Numbered from the stretch's first letter, positions 9,134-21,577 are shown. The stretch: DNA of 64,000 nt from Ruoffia tabacinasalis (GCF_005864045.1 NZ_VBSP01000005.1:1-64000); one strand, 5' to 3'. Translations and numbers: made by a program. Notes: generated by a model from the sequence alone, not told the origin.

Positions 9134-10087
9134 TTACAAAACAGATGTGTTGTCATTTAATCTTTTGGTCATCTGATTCGATGCAACTAATAAAATAACC
9201 GACACGAGCGATACACCTAATCCTACAGCTGTAGCATATGAGAAGTCCCCTTGAGCAATACCCATTCGGAAAACGTATGAGTTAATTACTTCTGCTCTGA
9301 CCTGGTTTTGATTATTCATTAATACCATTGTTTGGTCTAAGTTAGATCCAAGCATCCCGCTAATTGTTAAGATAAGGTTCAAGCTAATTATCCCTTTGAG
9401 CATCGGTAGCGTTATTTTTGTAATTTGTTGGAAGCGAGTTGCACCATCAATTTTAGCTGCTTCGTAATATGCCGGGTCAATTTTTGATAAGGTGGCTAAG
9501 TACAATATCGTGCCCCAACCTGTATTTTTCCAAATATCAGATAATACAGCGATCCACCAGTACTTATCCGCCGTGAGTAAGTAATTTTGATTCCTAACTT
9601 CAAAGCCTAACCCAGCAAGAATGGTATTTAATAAACCGGTTGTTGATAGCCAATTAATTAACATTCCACCAAGTACAATCCATGATAAGAAATACGGCAT
9701 ATAAGAAATCGTTTGAACTAGTTTTTTGAAAGGGCCTTGTCTAAGTTCAAATATTAATATTGCGAATATAATTGGCAAACCAAATCCAATGATTAGTTTT
9801 AGGAAACTAATCCCTAACGTATTAATGACTGATTCCCAGAAAAATTTATCATTTAAAATGATTTCAAAATTTTCAAACCCAACCCATTTAGCTGTACCAA
9901 AAGTATCCATAACTGTATAACGTTGAAAAGCAATCACTAAACCGTATATCGGAATAAAGTTAAAGATAATCATAAAAATGATTCCAGGCCATACCATTGT
10001 CTGTAATTCCCACTGATCAAAGAAAGCTTGGAACCAACTCTTGATACTTTTTCTTTGTTTTTTCTTCTGTTTCACTTTCACTTCCAA
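9134..10087 (-). CDS. Sugar ABC transporter permease, LplB/YteP type
   Basis: This 317-residue permease has a basic N-terminus (KVKQKKKQRKSIKS) and six membrane segments. The EAA coupling motif is YYEAAKIDGATRFQQITKIT. The segment GIIFMIIFNFIPIYGLVIAFQ is characteristic of the LplB/YteP subgroup. It is the first transporter gene after the ROK kinase (13-bp gap) and heterodimerises with the 8235-9119 permease. Confidence 0.92.
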   Translation of the reverse strand: MEVKVKQKKKQRKSIKSWFQAFFDQWELQTMVWPGIIFMIIFNFIPIYGLVIAFQRYTVMDTFGTAKWVGFENFEIILNDKFFWESVINTLGISFLKLIIGFGLPIIFAILIFELRQGPFKKLVQTISYMPYFLSWIVLGGMLINWLSTTGLLNTILAGLGFEVRNQNYLLTADKYWWIAVLSDIWKNTGWGTILYLATLSKIDPAYYEAAKIDGATRFQQITKITLPMLKGIISLNLILTISGMLGSNLDQTMVLMNNQNQVRAEVINSYVFRMGIAQGDFSYATAVGLGVSLVSVILLVASNQMTKRLNDNTSVL

Positions 10088-10100
10088 AACAACATCTCCT

Positions 10101-11039
10101 TTATTTCGTCTTTAACTTTAATGACCGTCGAATTGGGTAGACTGCTCCAACAATCCCAGCATCATTTTTTAGCTTAGTTTGCTTTATGGGGGCAATTGTT
10201 TTACCCATCAAATACTTTACGCTATCATGTCTTTGTTCCCATCTAACCAGTTCCTTTTGTAGTCGTGTGAAGAAGTCATTGTTTTCGCTAATTCCTCCAC
10301 CGATTAGAACGACCTCAGGATCAAAAATACTGATTAAATTAATGAGTCCAATCGATAAATCACGGAAGAATTGCTCAATAACCTGCTTTGCTATTGAATC
10401 TGTCATCTCTTGTTCGAAGATAATTCTGGCATCATATATATCTTCAAATTCACTATTCTCTGCTTTTTTAAACTGGTTATATCTCATACACAGTCCACCA
10501 ACGATAGCAGCCCGTTGATTGATTGAAGCTGTTTCGATATTGCCCTTCTCAGGGAGTTCATCAATAATCATCCAGCCAAACTCCCCAGCCATTCCATGGT
10601 GACCGCGGTATATATCACCGTTAATCACTATTCCTCCGCCAACCCCAGTACCTAATACAACACACAAGTAGTTGTCTATACCCTGCGCATTTCCAATCCA
10701 ACGCTCGGCAATTGCTGCGGCGTTAGCATCATTTTCAATCTGAATCGGTATCTGTATATGTTTTTCAAGCTCTACTTTTAAGTTTACACCATACATCGCT
10801 TTCAATGACCCTGCAGTAGTAAAGTATCCATTCTTTTCAATAATACCCGGAGCACTAATTCCAACTGCTTTAATCTCAGGTGTGTCTTCAATGTTTCTTG
10901 TGATAATATTTAGTATATCTTTAATAAAAACGTTTTTATTTTTGCTCGTAGGTATTGAGCTTTTGTTCATCACATCCCCTTCTTCGCTCACTAGACCATA
11001 CTTAATACTTGTACCACCGATATCAATACCTATATACAC
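10101..11039 (-). CDS. ROK-family sugar kinase (glucokinase-like)
   Basis: The protein has 312 residues. The N-terminal phosphate-binding motif is GIDIGGTSIKYG. The sugar-binding region includes ENDANAAAIAERW, and the ATP-binding segment VLGTGVGGGIVING is clear. The region just after it has GEFGWMII, but the usual CXCGXXGC zinc motif is missing, as in some ROK kinases. It probably phosphorylates glucose, or a related sugar, released by the glycosidases. The start is GTG at 11039, preceded by GAGGGA, which also forms the last codons of the LacI gene. The stop of lacI and this start are 3 bases apart, so translation is coupled. Confidence 0.88.
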   Translation of the reverse strand: MYIGIDIGGTSIKYGLVSEEGDVMNKSSIPTSKNKNVFIKDILNIITRNIEDTPEIKAVGISAPGIIEKNGYFTTAGSLKAMYGVNLKVELEKHIQIPIQIENDANAAAIAERWIGNAQGIDNYLCVVLGTGVGGGIVINGDIYRGHHGMAGEFGWMIIDELPEKGNIETASINQRAAIVGGLCMRYNQFKKAENSEFEDIYDARIIFEQEMTDSIAKQVIEQFFRDLSIGLINLISIFDPEVVLIGGGISENNDFFTRLQKELVRWEQRHDSVKYLMGKTIAPIKQTKLKNDAGIVGAVYPIRRSLKLKTK

Positions 11040-11042
11040 AAT

Positions 11043-12053
11043 TTATCCCTCTTCCGTCATTATCATTTTCACGGATTTTCCTTCGATAAGTTCTCCCTCT
11101 AATTCCAAAGACTTTCCAGGCGCATCCGTTTCAATCATGTCAACCAAATGCCTCACAGCACATTGACCTTGTAATTCTATCGGATTGTTAATCGTCGTTA
11201 ATTTTGGCTCAAAGTACTCCAATAACTCAATCCCATCAAAGCCTACAACACTAAAATTATCTGGCACAGTATAACCTAAATCATACAAGCTCTTAATTGC
11301 CCCAATAGCACTCAGATCATTACCTGCTAAAAAAGCTGTTGGATAATCTACTTCTGTCTCCATAAAATATTTTATAGACTCATAAGCTGCTTGTTCTTCA
11401 AATTTCCCCTCCAGAATATAGTCAGCTCTGAATGTTATTCCAGCCTTTTTCAAGGATTTTTTATAACCTTCAAAGCGCTCATCACTATCATAGACACCCG
11501 TAAATCCTGTAATATAAGCGATTTTAGTATGTCCTTTGTTAATCAAATAGTCAGTCGCTATCTCACCTTTGTTCTGGGAATCAAAAACAACACTGCCGAT
11601 TGTTTCAGCCCGGATTTTTCGATCAATGAAAACCGCTTTGATTCCTTTTTGTTTAATAAGTCCTACTTCATCTTCATTAATATAGTCTTCAAAGCCTATA
11701 ATACCGTCAACAACATTCCCCATGATGCTTCGCATCACTACATCTTTATTAGAAGTAATAAACACATTGATCCCATAACCTAATTTGTCCGCCTCTTGAG
11801 CGATTGCCTCAACTAACGGACTAAAGTACGGTCCACTAATACTATTGGTATAAAAGCCTAACATCTTTGTCATTCCAGATTTCAATTGCTTACCCATTAA
11901 GTTAGGGACATAATGTAATTTATTTGCTGCTTCTAATATTTTTTTCTTTGTTTCAGGTTTTACAACATCAACACCATTAAGTGCCTTTGACACAGTTGAT
12001 ATTGATACACTTGCTTCTTTTGCAACATCTCGGATTGTAATTCTTTTGTCCAT
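11043..12053 (-). CDS. LacI-family repressor of the beta-glucoside operon
   Basis: The protein has 336 residues: an N-terminal HTH (TIRDVAKEASVSISTVSKAL, residues 6-25), a hinge helix, and a periplasmic-binding-protein-like effector domain with FDSQNKGEIATDYLI and NDLSAIGAIKSLYDLG. It is the first gene of the operon. Two AAAACGTTTT operators lie upstream, one inside the promoter spacer, so it very probably represses itself and the whole 2695-12053 operon, with a sugar or sugar phosphate as inducer. Confidence 0.92.
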   Translation of the reverse strand: MDKRITIRDVAKEASVSISTVSKALNGVDVVKPETKKKILEAANKLHYVPNLMGKQLKSGMTKMLGFYTNSISGPYFSPLVEAIAQEADKLGYGINVFITSNKDVVMRSIMGNVVDGIIGFEDYINEDEVGLIKQKGIKAVFIDRKIRAETIGSVVFDSQNKGEIATDYLINKGHTKIAYITGFTGVYDSDERFEGYKKSLKKAGITFRADYILEGKFEEQAAYESIKYFMETEVDYPTAFLAGNDLSAIGAIKSLYDLGYTVPDNFSVVGFDGIELLEYFEPKLTTINNPIELQGQCAVRHLVDMIETDAPGKSLELEGELIEGKSVKMIMTEEG

Positions 12054-12064
12054 ATTATCACCAT

Positions 12065-12080
12065 AAAAAACGTTTTCATT
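12065..12080. promoter_or_regulatory. LacI-type operator, downstream copy
   Basis: The palindromic core AAAACGTTTT followed by CATT is repeated at 12130-12144. The two CG centres are 64 bp apart, about six helical turns, suiting a LacI-family looped or dual-site arrangement. This copy lies between the promoter and the repressor's ribosome site. A CcpA cre has a similar core, so dual use is possible. Confidence 0.7.
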
Positions 12081-12120
12081 TTAGTTTGAAAGAATCGATC
12101 GCTTTCTTTAATATATGTAC

Positions 12121-12149
12121 ACTATAAATAAAAACGTTTTCATTATCAA
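12121..12149 (-). promoter_or_regulatory. Promoter of the lacI operon with operator in the spacer
   Basis: Read on the minus strand: -35 TTGATA (12149-12144), a 17-base spacer and -10 TATAGT (12126-12121). The spacer contains the second copy of the AAAACGTTTT operator, so a bound repressor would directly block RNA polymerase. Confidence 0.75.
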
Positions 12150-12196
12150 GTCTTTTATTTCTTTTGGTGCTTATGCCTGCTTTTTGAAACATACTT

Positions 12197-12223
12197 CTCA
12201 ATGGTACAAGCTGTACCATTGAG
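12197..12223 (-). terminator. Perfect 12-bp hairpin after the GH3 gene
   Basis: CTCAATGGTACA and TGTACCATTGAG pair perfectly around a 3-base loop, 9 bases past the GH3 stop. No strong T-run follows, so termination may be weak. It could instead protect the mRNA 3' end or bind a regulator. Confidence 0.5.
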
Positions 12224-12231
12224 GTAATTAC

Positions 12232-14376
12232 TTAATCAGTTAAATGAATACTTCCTATATACATCGCTGATTGACTGTCGAAGCCTAGATATAACTTAAA
12301 CTCACCTACATCCGCTCGCTGTGTCAAATCACTATGAACATAGGCTAAATCTTCTTCTGTGATGATAAATTCAATCTCTTTTTCATCTTTGGCATTCACT
12401 GTTTCTACGCTCCATTTTTTTAACTCGCGCATGGGACGCGTCACCTGTGCTACCACATCTTGTAGATAGAGTTGCACAACCGTCGATCCTTTAATGTGGC
12501 TGATATTTTTTAAATCTGCACCTACTGTTATAGCTTCAGCTCTTGTCATAGTTTCTTTTGACAGAGTGATATGCTCTAAAGTAAATTCTGAATAACTTAA
12601 GCCATGACCAAATGGATATAATGGCGTATTTAATTCATCTAAATATTGCGATATATATTTTTCATTTTTATTATCATTTTTTTTAGGTCGTCCTGTTGAC
12701 ATCTGTGCGTATGTATTAGGTAACTGACCAACCGACCTCGGAAAACTCATTGGAAGCTTAGCTTGTGGATTGGCGTCGCCCATGAGTATGTTGGCAAGGG
12801 CATTCCCGCCTTCACTACCTGGAAACCAAGCTTGGATGATTGCTCTAGCTTCCTCGTTAATATTGCTCAAAGCTAAAGGTCTTCCACTAAATACGATGAC
12901 AATTGTTTTAGCATTTATCTTACTTATTTCTTGAATCAATCTATCTTGTTTACGTGATAATTCGATGTTTACCAAACTAGATCCTTCACCTGATTCATCA
13001 CTCTTTTCACCGACAGCTATAATAACTATATCTAGTTCTTTTGCTAGTTTTTTTGCTTTCTCAATGTACTCATCTGTTATATTTTCATTTTCACTAAAGT
13101 CTAAGGTTGATAAGTTGATACTTTTACTCGCTAATCCATCTGCCAATGATATCGCTTTATCATTTTGTCCCATCCAAGACCACGCGCCCAGAATATCTTG
13201 CGAAGTCGCTTTGGGACCAATTAATCCAACATTTTGACCATTTTTTAATGGAAGTATGCCATCATTTTTTAATAAGACTATTGATCTCTCAGCGATTTTA
13301 CGTGTGCTGTCTCTCAATCCATCGATTGTTTTCTTATCTAATGAATCTTTTTCTAACCCTCTATATGGATCCTCAAATAAGCCTAATGCATTTTTTAGAT
13401 TGAGTACCCTTAATACCGACTCATTTAACTTGTCGAGATTTTCAGCATTAACAATTAAGTTTAAGTGACTCAAATAACTATCACTCATCATATCAATATC
13501 GACACCTGCATCAAAAGCTAGTTCTGCCGATTCATAGCCGTCTTTTGCGACCCCATGTGGTACCAACTCAGCAATACTTGCCCAGTCAGAAATAAGTACA
13601 CCTTCAAAATTCAAGTCTTGCCTTAACGTTTTTTGAATAACTCGTTTATTACCCGATACAGGTATTCCTTGTATCGTGTTGAATGAAGTCATCACTAACT
13701 TAACACCGGCATCAATCGCTGCTTTAAATGCTGGTAGGTAATTCTGATACATCTCGATGTCTGAGATATCAACAGTATTATAATCACGGCCAGCTTGAGC
13801 TGCGCCGTATCCAATAAAATGCTTAACACAGGCTGCCAAGCTATTTTTATCCTTCGCTAAATCCGTCCCTTGGTATCCCTCGATAAAAGCACGTGTAAGG
13901 GCCGCCGATAATATTGGATCTTCTCCATTGGTTTCCATAACACGTCCCCAACGCGCATCTTTTACATAATCTGCATTTGGCGAAAATGTAACATGAATCC
14001 CTGCATTTGTTCCCTCATGGGCTGACAGCCTGGCTGCTTCTTTTATTATGGCCTCATCAAAAGATGAAGCCATTGCCAAAGGAATGGGGAAGATTGTTTC
14101 ATAACCATGAATGATATCTGCCATAAATAACAAAGGAATTTTCAGTCTACTTTGTTCCAGATATTCTTTCTGAATATTATATACTTGTGAGGCTTTCTGA
14201 GTACCCAATATCGAACCTACCCGTGATAATTGCTCTGAATCTAGCTCCCATTCTTTCACGGGACCAGTGATTTCCCCACCTTGTTCAAAAAAATCAGGCG
14301 TCAACTGAACTAATTGGCCAATCTTTTCATCAAGGGTCATCTCATTGAAAAGTGCCACTAAGTCAACTTGCTTCAT
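12232..14376 (-). CDS. GH3 beta-glucosidase (BglX-like)
   Basis: The protein has 714 residues from ATG 14376, chosen because GGAGAG lies 10 bases upstream; a longer frame exists from 14424. The GH3 barrel includes CVKHFIGYGA (about 183) and the nucleophile Asp264 in GVLISDWAS. The second alpha/beta domain has NVGLIGPKA and VFSGRPLAL. A C-terminal fibronectin-III-like domain (from about 600) has YPFGHGLSY before it. There is no signal peptide, so it works in the cytoplasm, removing glucose from imported beta-glucosides. It starts 1 base after the GH1 stop, so the two form an operon. Confidence 0.92.
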   Translation of the reverse strand: MKQVDLVALFNEMTLDEKIGQLVQLTPDFFEQGGEITGPVKEWELDSEQLSRVGSILGTQKASQVYNIQKEYLEQSRLKIPLLFMADIIHGYETIFPIPLAMASSFDEAIIKEAARLSAHEGTNAGIHVTFSPNADYVKDARWGRVMETNGEDPILSAALTRAFIEGYQGTDLAKDKNSLAACVKHFIGYGAAQAGRDYNTVDISDIEMYQNYLPAFKAAIDAGVKLVMTSFNTIQGIPVSGNKRVIQKTLRQDLNFEGVLISDWASIAELVPHGVAKDGYESAELAFDAGVDIDMMSDSYLSHLNLIVNAENLDKLNESVLRVLNLKNALGLFEDPYRGLEKDSLDKKTIDGLRDSTRKIAERSIVLLKNDGILPLKNGQNVGLIGPKATSQDILGAWSWMGQNDKAISLADGLASKSINLSTLDFSENENITDEYIEKAKKLAKELDIVIIAVGEKSDESGEGSSLVNIELSRKQDRLIQEISKINAKTIVIVFSGRPLALSNINEEARAIIQAWFPGSEGGNALANILMGDANPQAKLPMSFPRSVGQLPNTYAQMSTGRPKKNDNKNEKYISQYLDELNTPLYPFGHGLSYSEFTLEHITLSKETMTRAEAITVGADLKNISHIKGSTVVQLYLQDVVAQVTRPMRELKKWSVETVNAKDEKEIEFIITEEDLAYVHSDLTQRADVGEFKLYLGFDSQSAMYIGSIHLTD

Positions 14377-14377
14377 A

Positions 14378-15832
<1,455 letters not shown>

Positions 15833-15836
15833 CTAT

Positions 15837-15858
15837 TTAAACGCTTTCTTAAAGTATA
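15837..15858 (-). promoter_or_regulatory. cre-like site beside the -10 of the GH1-GH3 operon
   Basis: On the minus strand, AAGAAAGCGTTTAA (15850-15837) resembles the CcpA cre consensus and lies between a TATACT -10 (15858-15853) and the ribosome site. CcpA bound here would block transcription. The -35 is not clear. The rest of 15860-16127 shows no gene. Confidence 0.5.
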
Positions 15859-16127
15859 GACATTGGCACACTTGAATCCTAGTGTTAAGTTAGATGTTGG
15901 TTGTTATTTCAACAGAAAGGATAATTATTCTATCGCGGAACAGGGTGTACCAAACTAGATAAACAAGTTATTCTTCTAAATTCACACCAACAAAAATAAC
16001 TCTCACATCAACTGAACATCTGATAGTTTCTAAGCTGGCGCTGATTTGAGACTCTTTTTAATAAATATTTTTAGTTTATGATTATTACGAATTTAACTTC
16101 TATTATCTTGCTACGTTTTAAGTAGGT

Positions 16128-16165
16128 TTACCTCATACAATCTAAACTTATTGTACGAACTATCC
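16128..16165. repeat. Dispersed 38-bp palindromic element, copy 2
   Basis: It matches the copy at 1704-1741 except at two positions. The inverted repeat CTCATACAAT and ATTGTACGAA encloses an 8-base loop. It lies in the roughly 400-bp gene-free stretch between the kinase operon terminator and the GH1 promoter. Confidence 0.6.
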
Positions 16166-16175
16166 AATTTTCCCC

Positions 16176-16210
16176 AACAAAAAAACCATGTTCGTTCACC
16201 GAACATGGTT
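16176..16210 (-). terminator. Rho-independent terminator of the PTS/GH4 operon
   Basis: On the minus strand AACCATGTTCG pairs with CGAACATGGTT and is followed by a T-run. It lies 7 bases past the frameshifted end of the kinase gene, which supports placing that gene's original stop at 16217. Confidence 0.9.
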
Positions 16211-16216
16211 CACTCT

Positions 16217-17577
16217 TTAATTCACTTTAGCAACTGCTAAATATTTCTTATATAAATCACTATAATCCACCGACTCATTTGGCTTCACATGTCATACTCA
16301 TTCTCAAACGGCATGCCTTTAACTACGGCAATACTTCCTAGCGTTTCCGCATTTTCAACGACTGGAATGTATAGTGTGTAACCCAACACATCCGCAAGTA
16401 ATTGCGAGAATGATTCCAACTTAGTAATGCCACCGACAAGTCCGATTGAATCGAACTCAACTAGCTCTTCGAGCAATTCTACGTTGTGCTTAATATTGAA
16501 TATCATCCCCAACATAATCGAAAATAATACGGATTCCCGTGTACTCACACGGGTTAAATCATAGAGATTCCCCGTCGCAAATTCATTCCAAATCGGTGCG
16601 CGTTCTCCGTTTAAATAGGGAACAAACACGGAATCAGTTGCTGGTCTAAGTCCCGCAACAGTATTTAATTCCTCAAAGGTACTATTAAACACACGGTTTG
16701 TCCAAGACAAGACATCCGCTCCATTGTTACTCGGCAAACCAATCAAGTAATGGTCTGGATCAATAGCATAAGAAAAATTTTGATACGCATTGTTTAATTG
16801 TGGACTCTTATGAACGACTCGGACTGCGTGGCTTGTCCCAATCGACAAATCTGCCGCGTTGGGCAAATCTCTGAATACATAATTCGACGAGATCCCATCC
16901 GATGTTCCTACAGATACAGTGGCTTCAATATCGAACAAAGAACTCAAGGCTGGGACATTATAATTTACTGCCTCAATGCGCGGTAGCTGCTTCTCGGCAT
17001 CGATTCCAAGAGTATTAAGTGACTCTTTATCCCAAGTTAATGTGTCTAAATTCAACAATCCACTACTTGAGGCATTACTTAAATCAAGCACCCATTCCCC
17101 AGTCAATCGGTGGAATAAGACATCTTTTAAAGAACCGACCACGATATCTTCCTCAATCAGATCACGTAAATCCATTAACTTGAAGTAAGGATTCATACTA
17201 TGATTTGGCGTACCTGTTCGTTCATACTGGTCTTCCAATTGTTTTGCGGTCATATCCTCTAATGCTTTCACACCACGTTTATCGGCCCAAGTAATCACGG
17301 AACCTACTAAGTTAAAATCATACTCCATAAGTTGAACACTATGCATCGCAGTTGTCAGTATAATTTCTAACTGCCCCACTTGATGACGCTCAATTAATTT
17401 GTTTAAGCCATCTAGAATATGTTCCCAAATTTCATCTAAGTCCATTTCAAATATATCATTTGTACTATGAATCTTTAATTGCGGGTATTTGACTGCACCA
17501 ACCACTTCATGCCCTTTGTTAAACAAGTTAATCTTTATATTCGTTGTTCCTACATCAATACTTGCTATGTGATTCAT
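16217..17577 (-). pseudogene. FGGY-family gluconate-type kinase with C-terminal frameshift
   Basis: FGGY kinases phosphorylate gluconate or other sugars. The N-terminal SIDVGTTNIKINLF, the motif TGTPNHSMNPYFKL (near-identical in gluconokinases) and ATP-site GLVGGITKLESFSQLLADVL support gluconokinase. The open frame ends at 16285 after EYDM, but a 23-codon continuation (VKPNESVDYSDLYKKY...) follows in another frame to a TAA at 16217-16219, right before the terminator. A one-base indel near 16288 therefore removes only the last helix, so some activity may remain. ATG 17577 is preferred over TTG 17580. The start overlaps the dehydrogenase stop. Confidence 0.8.
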
Positions 17578-18470
17578 CAATATTCTTTGTGCCCTCCAAA
17601 ATTATAACGCATTGCGGATATAACTTGATTTGAGAAAGCAACATCTCGAAGTGATGCATTTCGCTGCATTAGTGAAAGTGATATGACTGGTGTAGGAACT
17701 TCTTCCTGCAAGGCTTCACTGATCATCCATTTTGCTTCTCCTGATGCATGGACTTTATGTCCAAATTGACTCAACTCAACGTCCGCCACCAATTCTTCAT
17801 GAATATTTGATAACAGCGCTGATTCAATGATTGAGCCATTACTCCAATTACGCGTGACTTTACTCAAGTCAAAGTCGAATTGGCTTTGTTCTTTCAATAA
17901 CTCTAAGCCTTCAGCGATAGCTTGCATCATCCCATATTCAATCCCGTTGTGAACCATCTTCAAGTAATGACCACTACTAGGTTGAGGGTAAAACTCAAAA
18001 CCGCCTGGTACACATAGTGATTCCAATAAAGCCAGTAACGACTCATCTGTGTCAGCCGGCCCGCCTAACATCATACACGCTCCATACATTGCACCTTCAA
18101 CCCCACCAGATAAGCCGCAATCATAGTATTTAATGCCTAAGTCTGCTAACGCTTCAAAGTTCTGAATTGAATCTTTATAGAACGAATTTGAAAAATCAAT
18201 AATCATATCATCTTTTTTCAATAAACTTGAAAGCTCTTTAATCGTTGCCTTTGTTGGTTGACCTGCTGGTAAAACTAAGAACACAAGATTTTTCGTTTCT
18301 TGAAAGGATTTTAAATCTGAGATGCTCTTCAAATAATTTAACCGTTCATCCATATACACGCCAGCAATTAACGGATTCACATCAAATCCGTTAATTGCTT
18401 GACCTTGTTTATTCAATTGCTTTGCGAGCGATAAGCCCATCTTACCCAAGCCAATAATTGTAATTTCCAT
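17577..18470 (-). CDS. gntZ: 6-phosphogluconate dehydrogenase (decarboxylating), YqeC/GntZ-like
   Basis: The enzyme oxidatively decarboxylates 6-phosphogluconate to ribulose 5-phosphate. It has 297 residues from ATG 18470 (AAGGTGG 5 bases upstream); a longer start at 18479 would overlap that site. The N-terminal Rossmann motif is IIGLGKMGLSLAKQL. The substrate region DCGLSGGVEGAMYGACMMLGG and the catalytic KMVHNGIEYGMMQAIAEG are intact. The short form of the family (about 300 residues) is usual in Firmicutes and prefers NAD. It lies between the GH4 gene and the gluconate-type kinase, which makes a gluconate branch in this operon likely. Confidence 0.9.
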   Translation of the reverse strand: MEITIIGLGKMGLSLAKQLNKQGQAINGFDVNPLIAGVYMDERLNYLKSISDLKSFQETKNLVFLVLPAGQPTKATIKELSSLLKKDDMIIDFSNSFYKDSIQNFEALADLGIKYYDCGLSGGVEGAMYGACMMLGGPADTDESLLALLESLCVPGGFEFYPQPSSGHYLKMVHNGIEYGMMQAIAEGLELLKEQSQFDFDLSKVTRNWSNGSIIESALLSNIHEELVADVELSQFGHKVHASGEAKWMISEALQEEVPTPVISLSLMQRNASLRDVAFSNQVISAMRYNFGGHKEY

Positions 18471-18480
18471 AAAGACCACC

Positions 18481-19809
<1,329 letters not shown>

Positions 19810-19832
19810 TTAATGACGTCCTTTCCTAATGA

Positions 19833-21449
19833 CTAATCTTTTGAACTGAAGCCTAATACTTCATCAACTGATTTTCTAATTGATCCTACTTGAACCCCGT
19901 AAACTACTTGAACATTGTTCCCTTTGACAACAACTCCACTCGCATGAGTTTCATTCTTCAACCCAGCTTCATCAACAAGTTCAGGATCTTTTAATACTGT
20001 TCGAAGTCTTGAATAACAATTCGTGACTGATTCAATATTATCTTTTCCACCTAACAACTCAACCACAGTAACTCCGATGCTTCCACGTTCTTGAGTAGCG
20101 ACATCTACATCATCTTCATGGCTAAGGTTCGTTTGCTTATCTAAATAATCTTTTTTTGAATATAATCTTGTCTCTGCTCCCTCAGTCTCACGTCCGATTG
20201 TCTTCAAGTCCATAATTTTAATTAAGAGTCTAAAGACAACAAAGTAGATGACAAAGAACACAAGTCCAACCAGGATATACATTGGCCAGCCCGTTTTTTC
20301 AATTCCTAAAGGTACGTTCATTAATAAGAAATCAATAAAACCATTAGGACCAATTGAACGGACATTGAATATGTTTAATACAACCATACTTAAGCCACTT
20401 AAAGCCGCATGCACAACATACAAAATGGGTGCGATAAACATGAATGAAAATTCAATTGGTTCAGTAACTCCAGCAATAAATGAAGTAAAGGCTGCCGGAA
20501 TAAGAATAGCTTTCGCACGTTGTTTCTTATCTGGATCTGCTGTAACGTACATTGCCAGACACGCTCCGATTAGACCAAACATCTTCGAAATACCACGCGC
20601 GTCCCAGATAACACTTTCAGATAATTGACGAATTGACGGTTCAACCATCTCAGCATAATAAATATTACGAGACCCCTCGAATACAGCTTCCCCAATTACT
20701 TCAGTCCCACCAAGTGATGAATATAAGAATGGTGTATAAACTAAGTGATGTAAGCCTGTTGGGATAAGTAATCTTTCAAGAGCACCATATACGAACAGTC
20801 CAAAGTTACCCGCATGTTGAATCCACCCACCAAGTGAATTGATACCACTTTGGAAGAACGGCCAGATGTAAGTCATCACAATCGCAAAAATAACTACAAC
20901 GGGAATTAAGACTATAAATGCAAAACGTGTTCCACCATAAATATTAAAAGCATTATTGAATTCAATATCTGCATACTTGTTGAATACATATGCGATGATG
21001 ACACCAAGTAGGATCCCAGCGAATACACCCATGTCTAAAACTTGAACCCCTAGAACGACACTCTGTCCAGTTCCTCTTAAAGCTTCTGGATCAGCTAATG
21101 TTCCGTTAAGTTCCATAAATTTGTTCATAGCATTAATGAATACTAAAAATGCTAACATTGCAGTGAAACCAGCTTCACCTTTTTTAATATCAGCTAAACC
21201 AACCGCAATTCCGACACAGAATATGATACCTAAATTCTGTAGAATTGTTACTAATGATCCGGATATAATCGTTCCAAATCCGACGGTGTATGGATTATCT
21301 AGAAATGGTATTACCTCTAGTAAATTTGGATTCGTAAAGATATTCCCAATCGCAATCAACAAACCAGCTATCGGTAGAATCAAGACGGGGATGAACATCG
21401 CTTTTGAAAAACGTTGCATGACATCCATGATACTTTGCCCTTTGTTCAT
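19833..21449 (-). CDS. PTS EIICB, alpha-glucoside type (GlvC/MalB-like)
   Basis: The protein has 538 residues from ATG 21449 (GGAGG 7 bases upstream). EIIC spans the membrane from about residue 1 to 425, with MFIPVLILPIAGLLIAIGN, GLHHLVYTPFLYSS and GVTEPIEFSFMFIAP. A linker leads to a C-terminal EIIB domain with the phosphorylated Cys in SVTNCYSRLRTVL. There is no EIIA domain, so a glucose-type EIIA from elsewhere must donate phosphate. It phosphorylates a glucoside during uptake and feeds the GH4 enzyme. It is the first gene of the operon ending at 16217. Confidence 0.92.
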   Translation of the reverse strand: MNKGQSIMDVMQRFSKAMFIPVLILPIAGLLIAIGNIFTNPNLLEVIPFLDNPYTVGFGTIISGSLVTILQNLGIIFCVGIAVGLADIKKGEAGFTAMLAFLVFINAMNKFMELNGTLADPEALRGTGQSVVLGVQVLDMGVFAGILLGVIIAYVFNKYADIEFNNAFNIYGGTRFAFIVLIPVVVIFAIVMTYIWPFFQSGINSLGGWIQHAGNFGLFVYGALERLLIPTGLHHLVYTPFLYSSLGGTEVIGEAVFEGSRNIYYAEMVEPSIRQLSESVIWDARGISKMFGLIGACLAMYVTADPDKKQRAKAILIPAAFTSFIAGVTEPIEFSFMFIAPILYVVHAALSGLSMVVLNIFNVRSIGPNGFIDFLLMNVPLGIEKTGWPMYILVGLVFFVIYFVVFRLLIKIMDLKTIGRETEGAETRLYSKKDYLDKQTNLSHEDDVDVATQERGSIGVTVVELLGGKDNIESVTNCYSRLRTVLKDPELVDEAGLKNETHASGVVVKGNNVQVVYGVQVGSIRKSVDEVLGFSSKD

Positions 21450-21487
21450 ACATGAACCTCCTTTTTGTTTGTAAATATACTCTAACA

Positions 21488-21501
21488 TCAAAACGCTTTC
21501 A
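21488..21501 (-). promoter_or_regulatory. cre site upstream of the PTS operon
   Basis: The minus strand reads TGAAAGCGTTTTGA, one mismatch from the CcpA consensus, 38 bases before the EIICB start. Just upstream, 21523-21537 reads TGGAAAAAATTTCTA on the minus strand, a near-palindrome that could be the RpiR operator. Confidence 0.65.
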
Positions 21502-21532
21502 TTGATATAGGGAAGGGTTTCTTAGAAATTTT

Positions 21533-21577
21533 TTCCAAAAAAAAGAAAAGTTTTTCTATAATTTAGAAAGACTTTTC
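21533..21577 (-). terminator. Terminator of the RpiR gene
   Basis: On the minus strand GAAAAGTCTTTCTA pairs with TAGAAAAACTTTTC around a 5-base loop, and eight T follow. The stem includes the last codons of the RpiR gene, so that gene is transcribed separately from the PTS operon. Confidence 0.85.
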
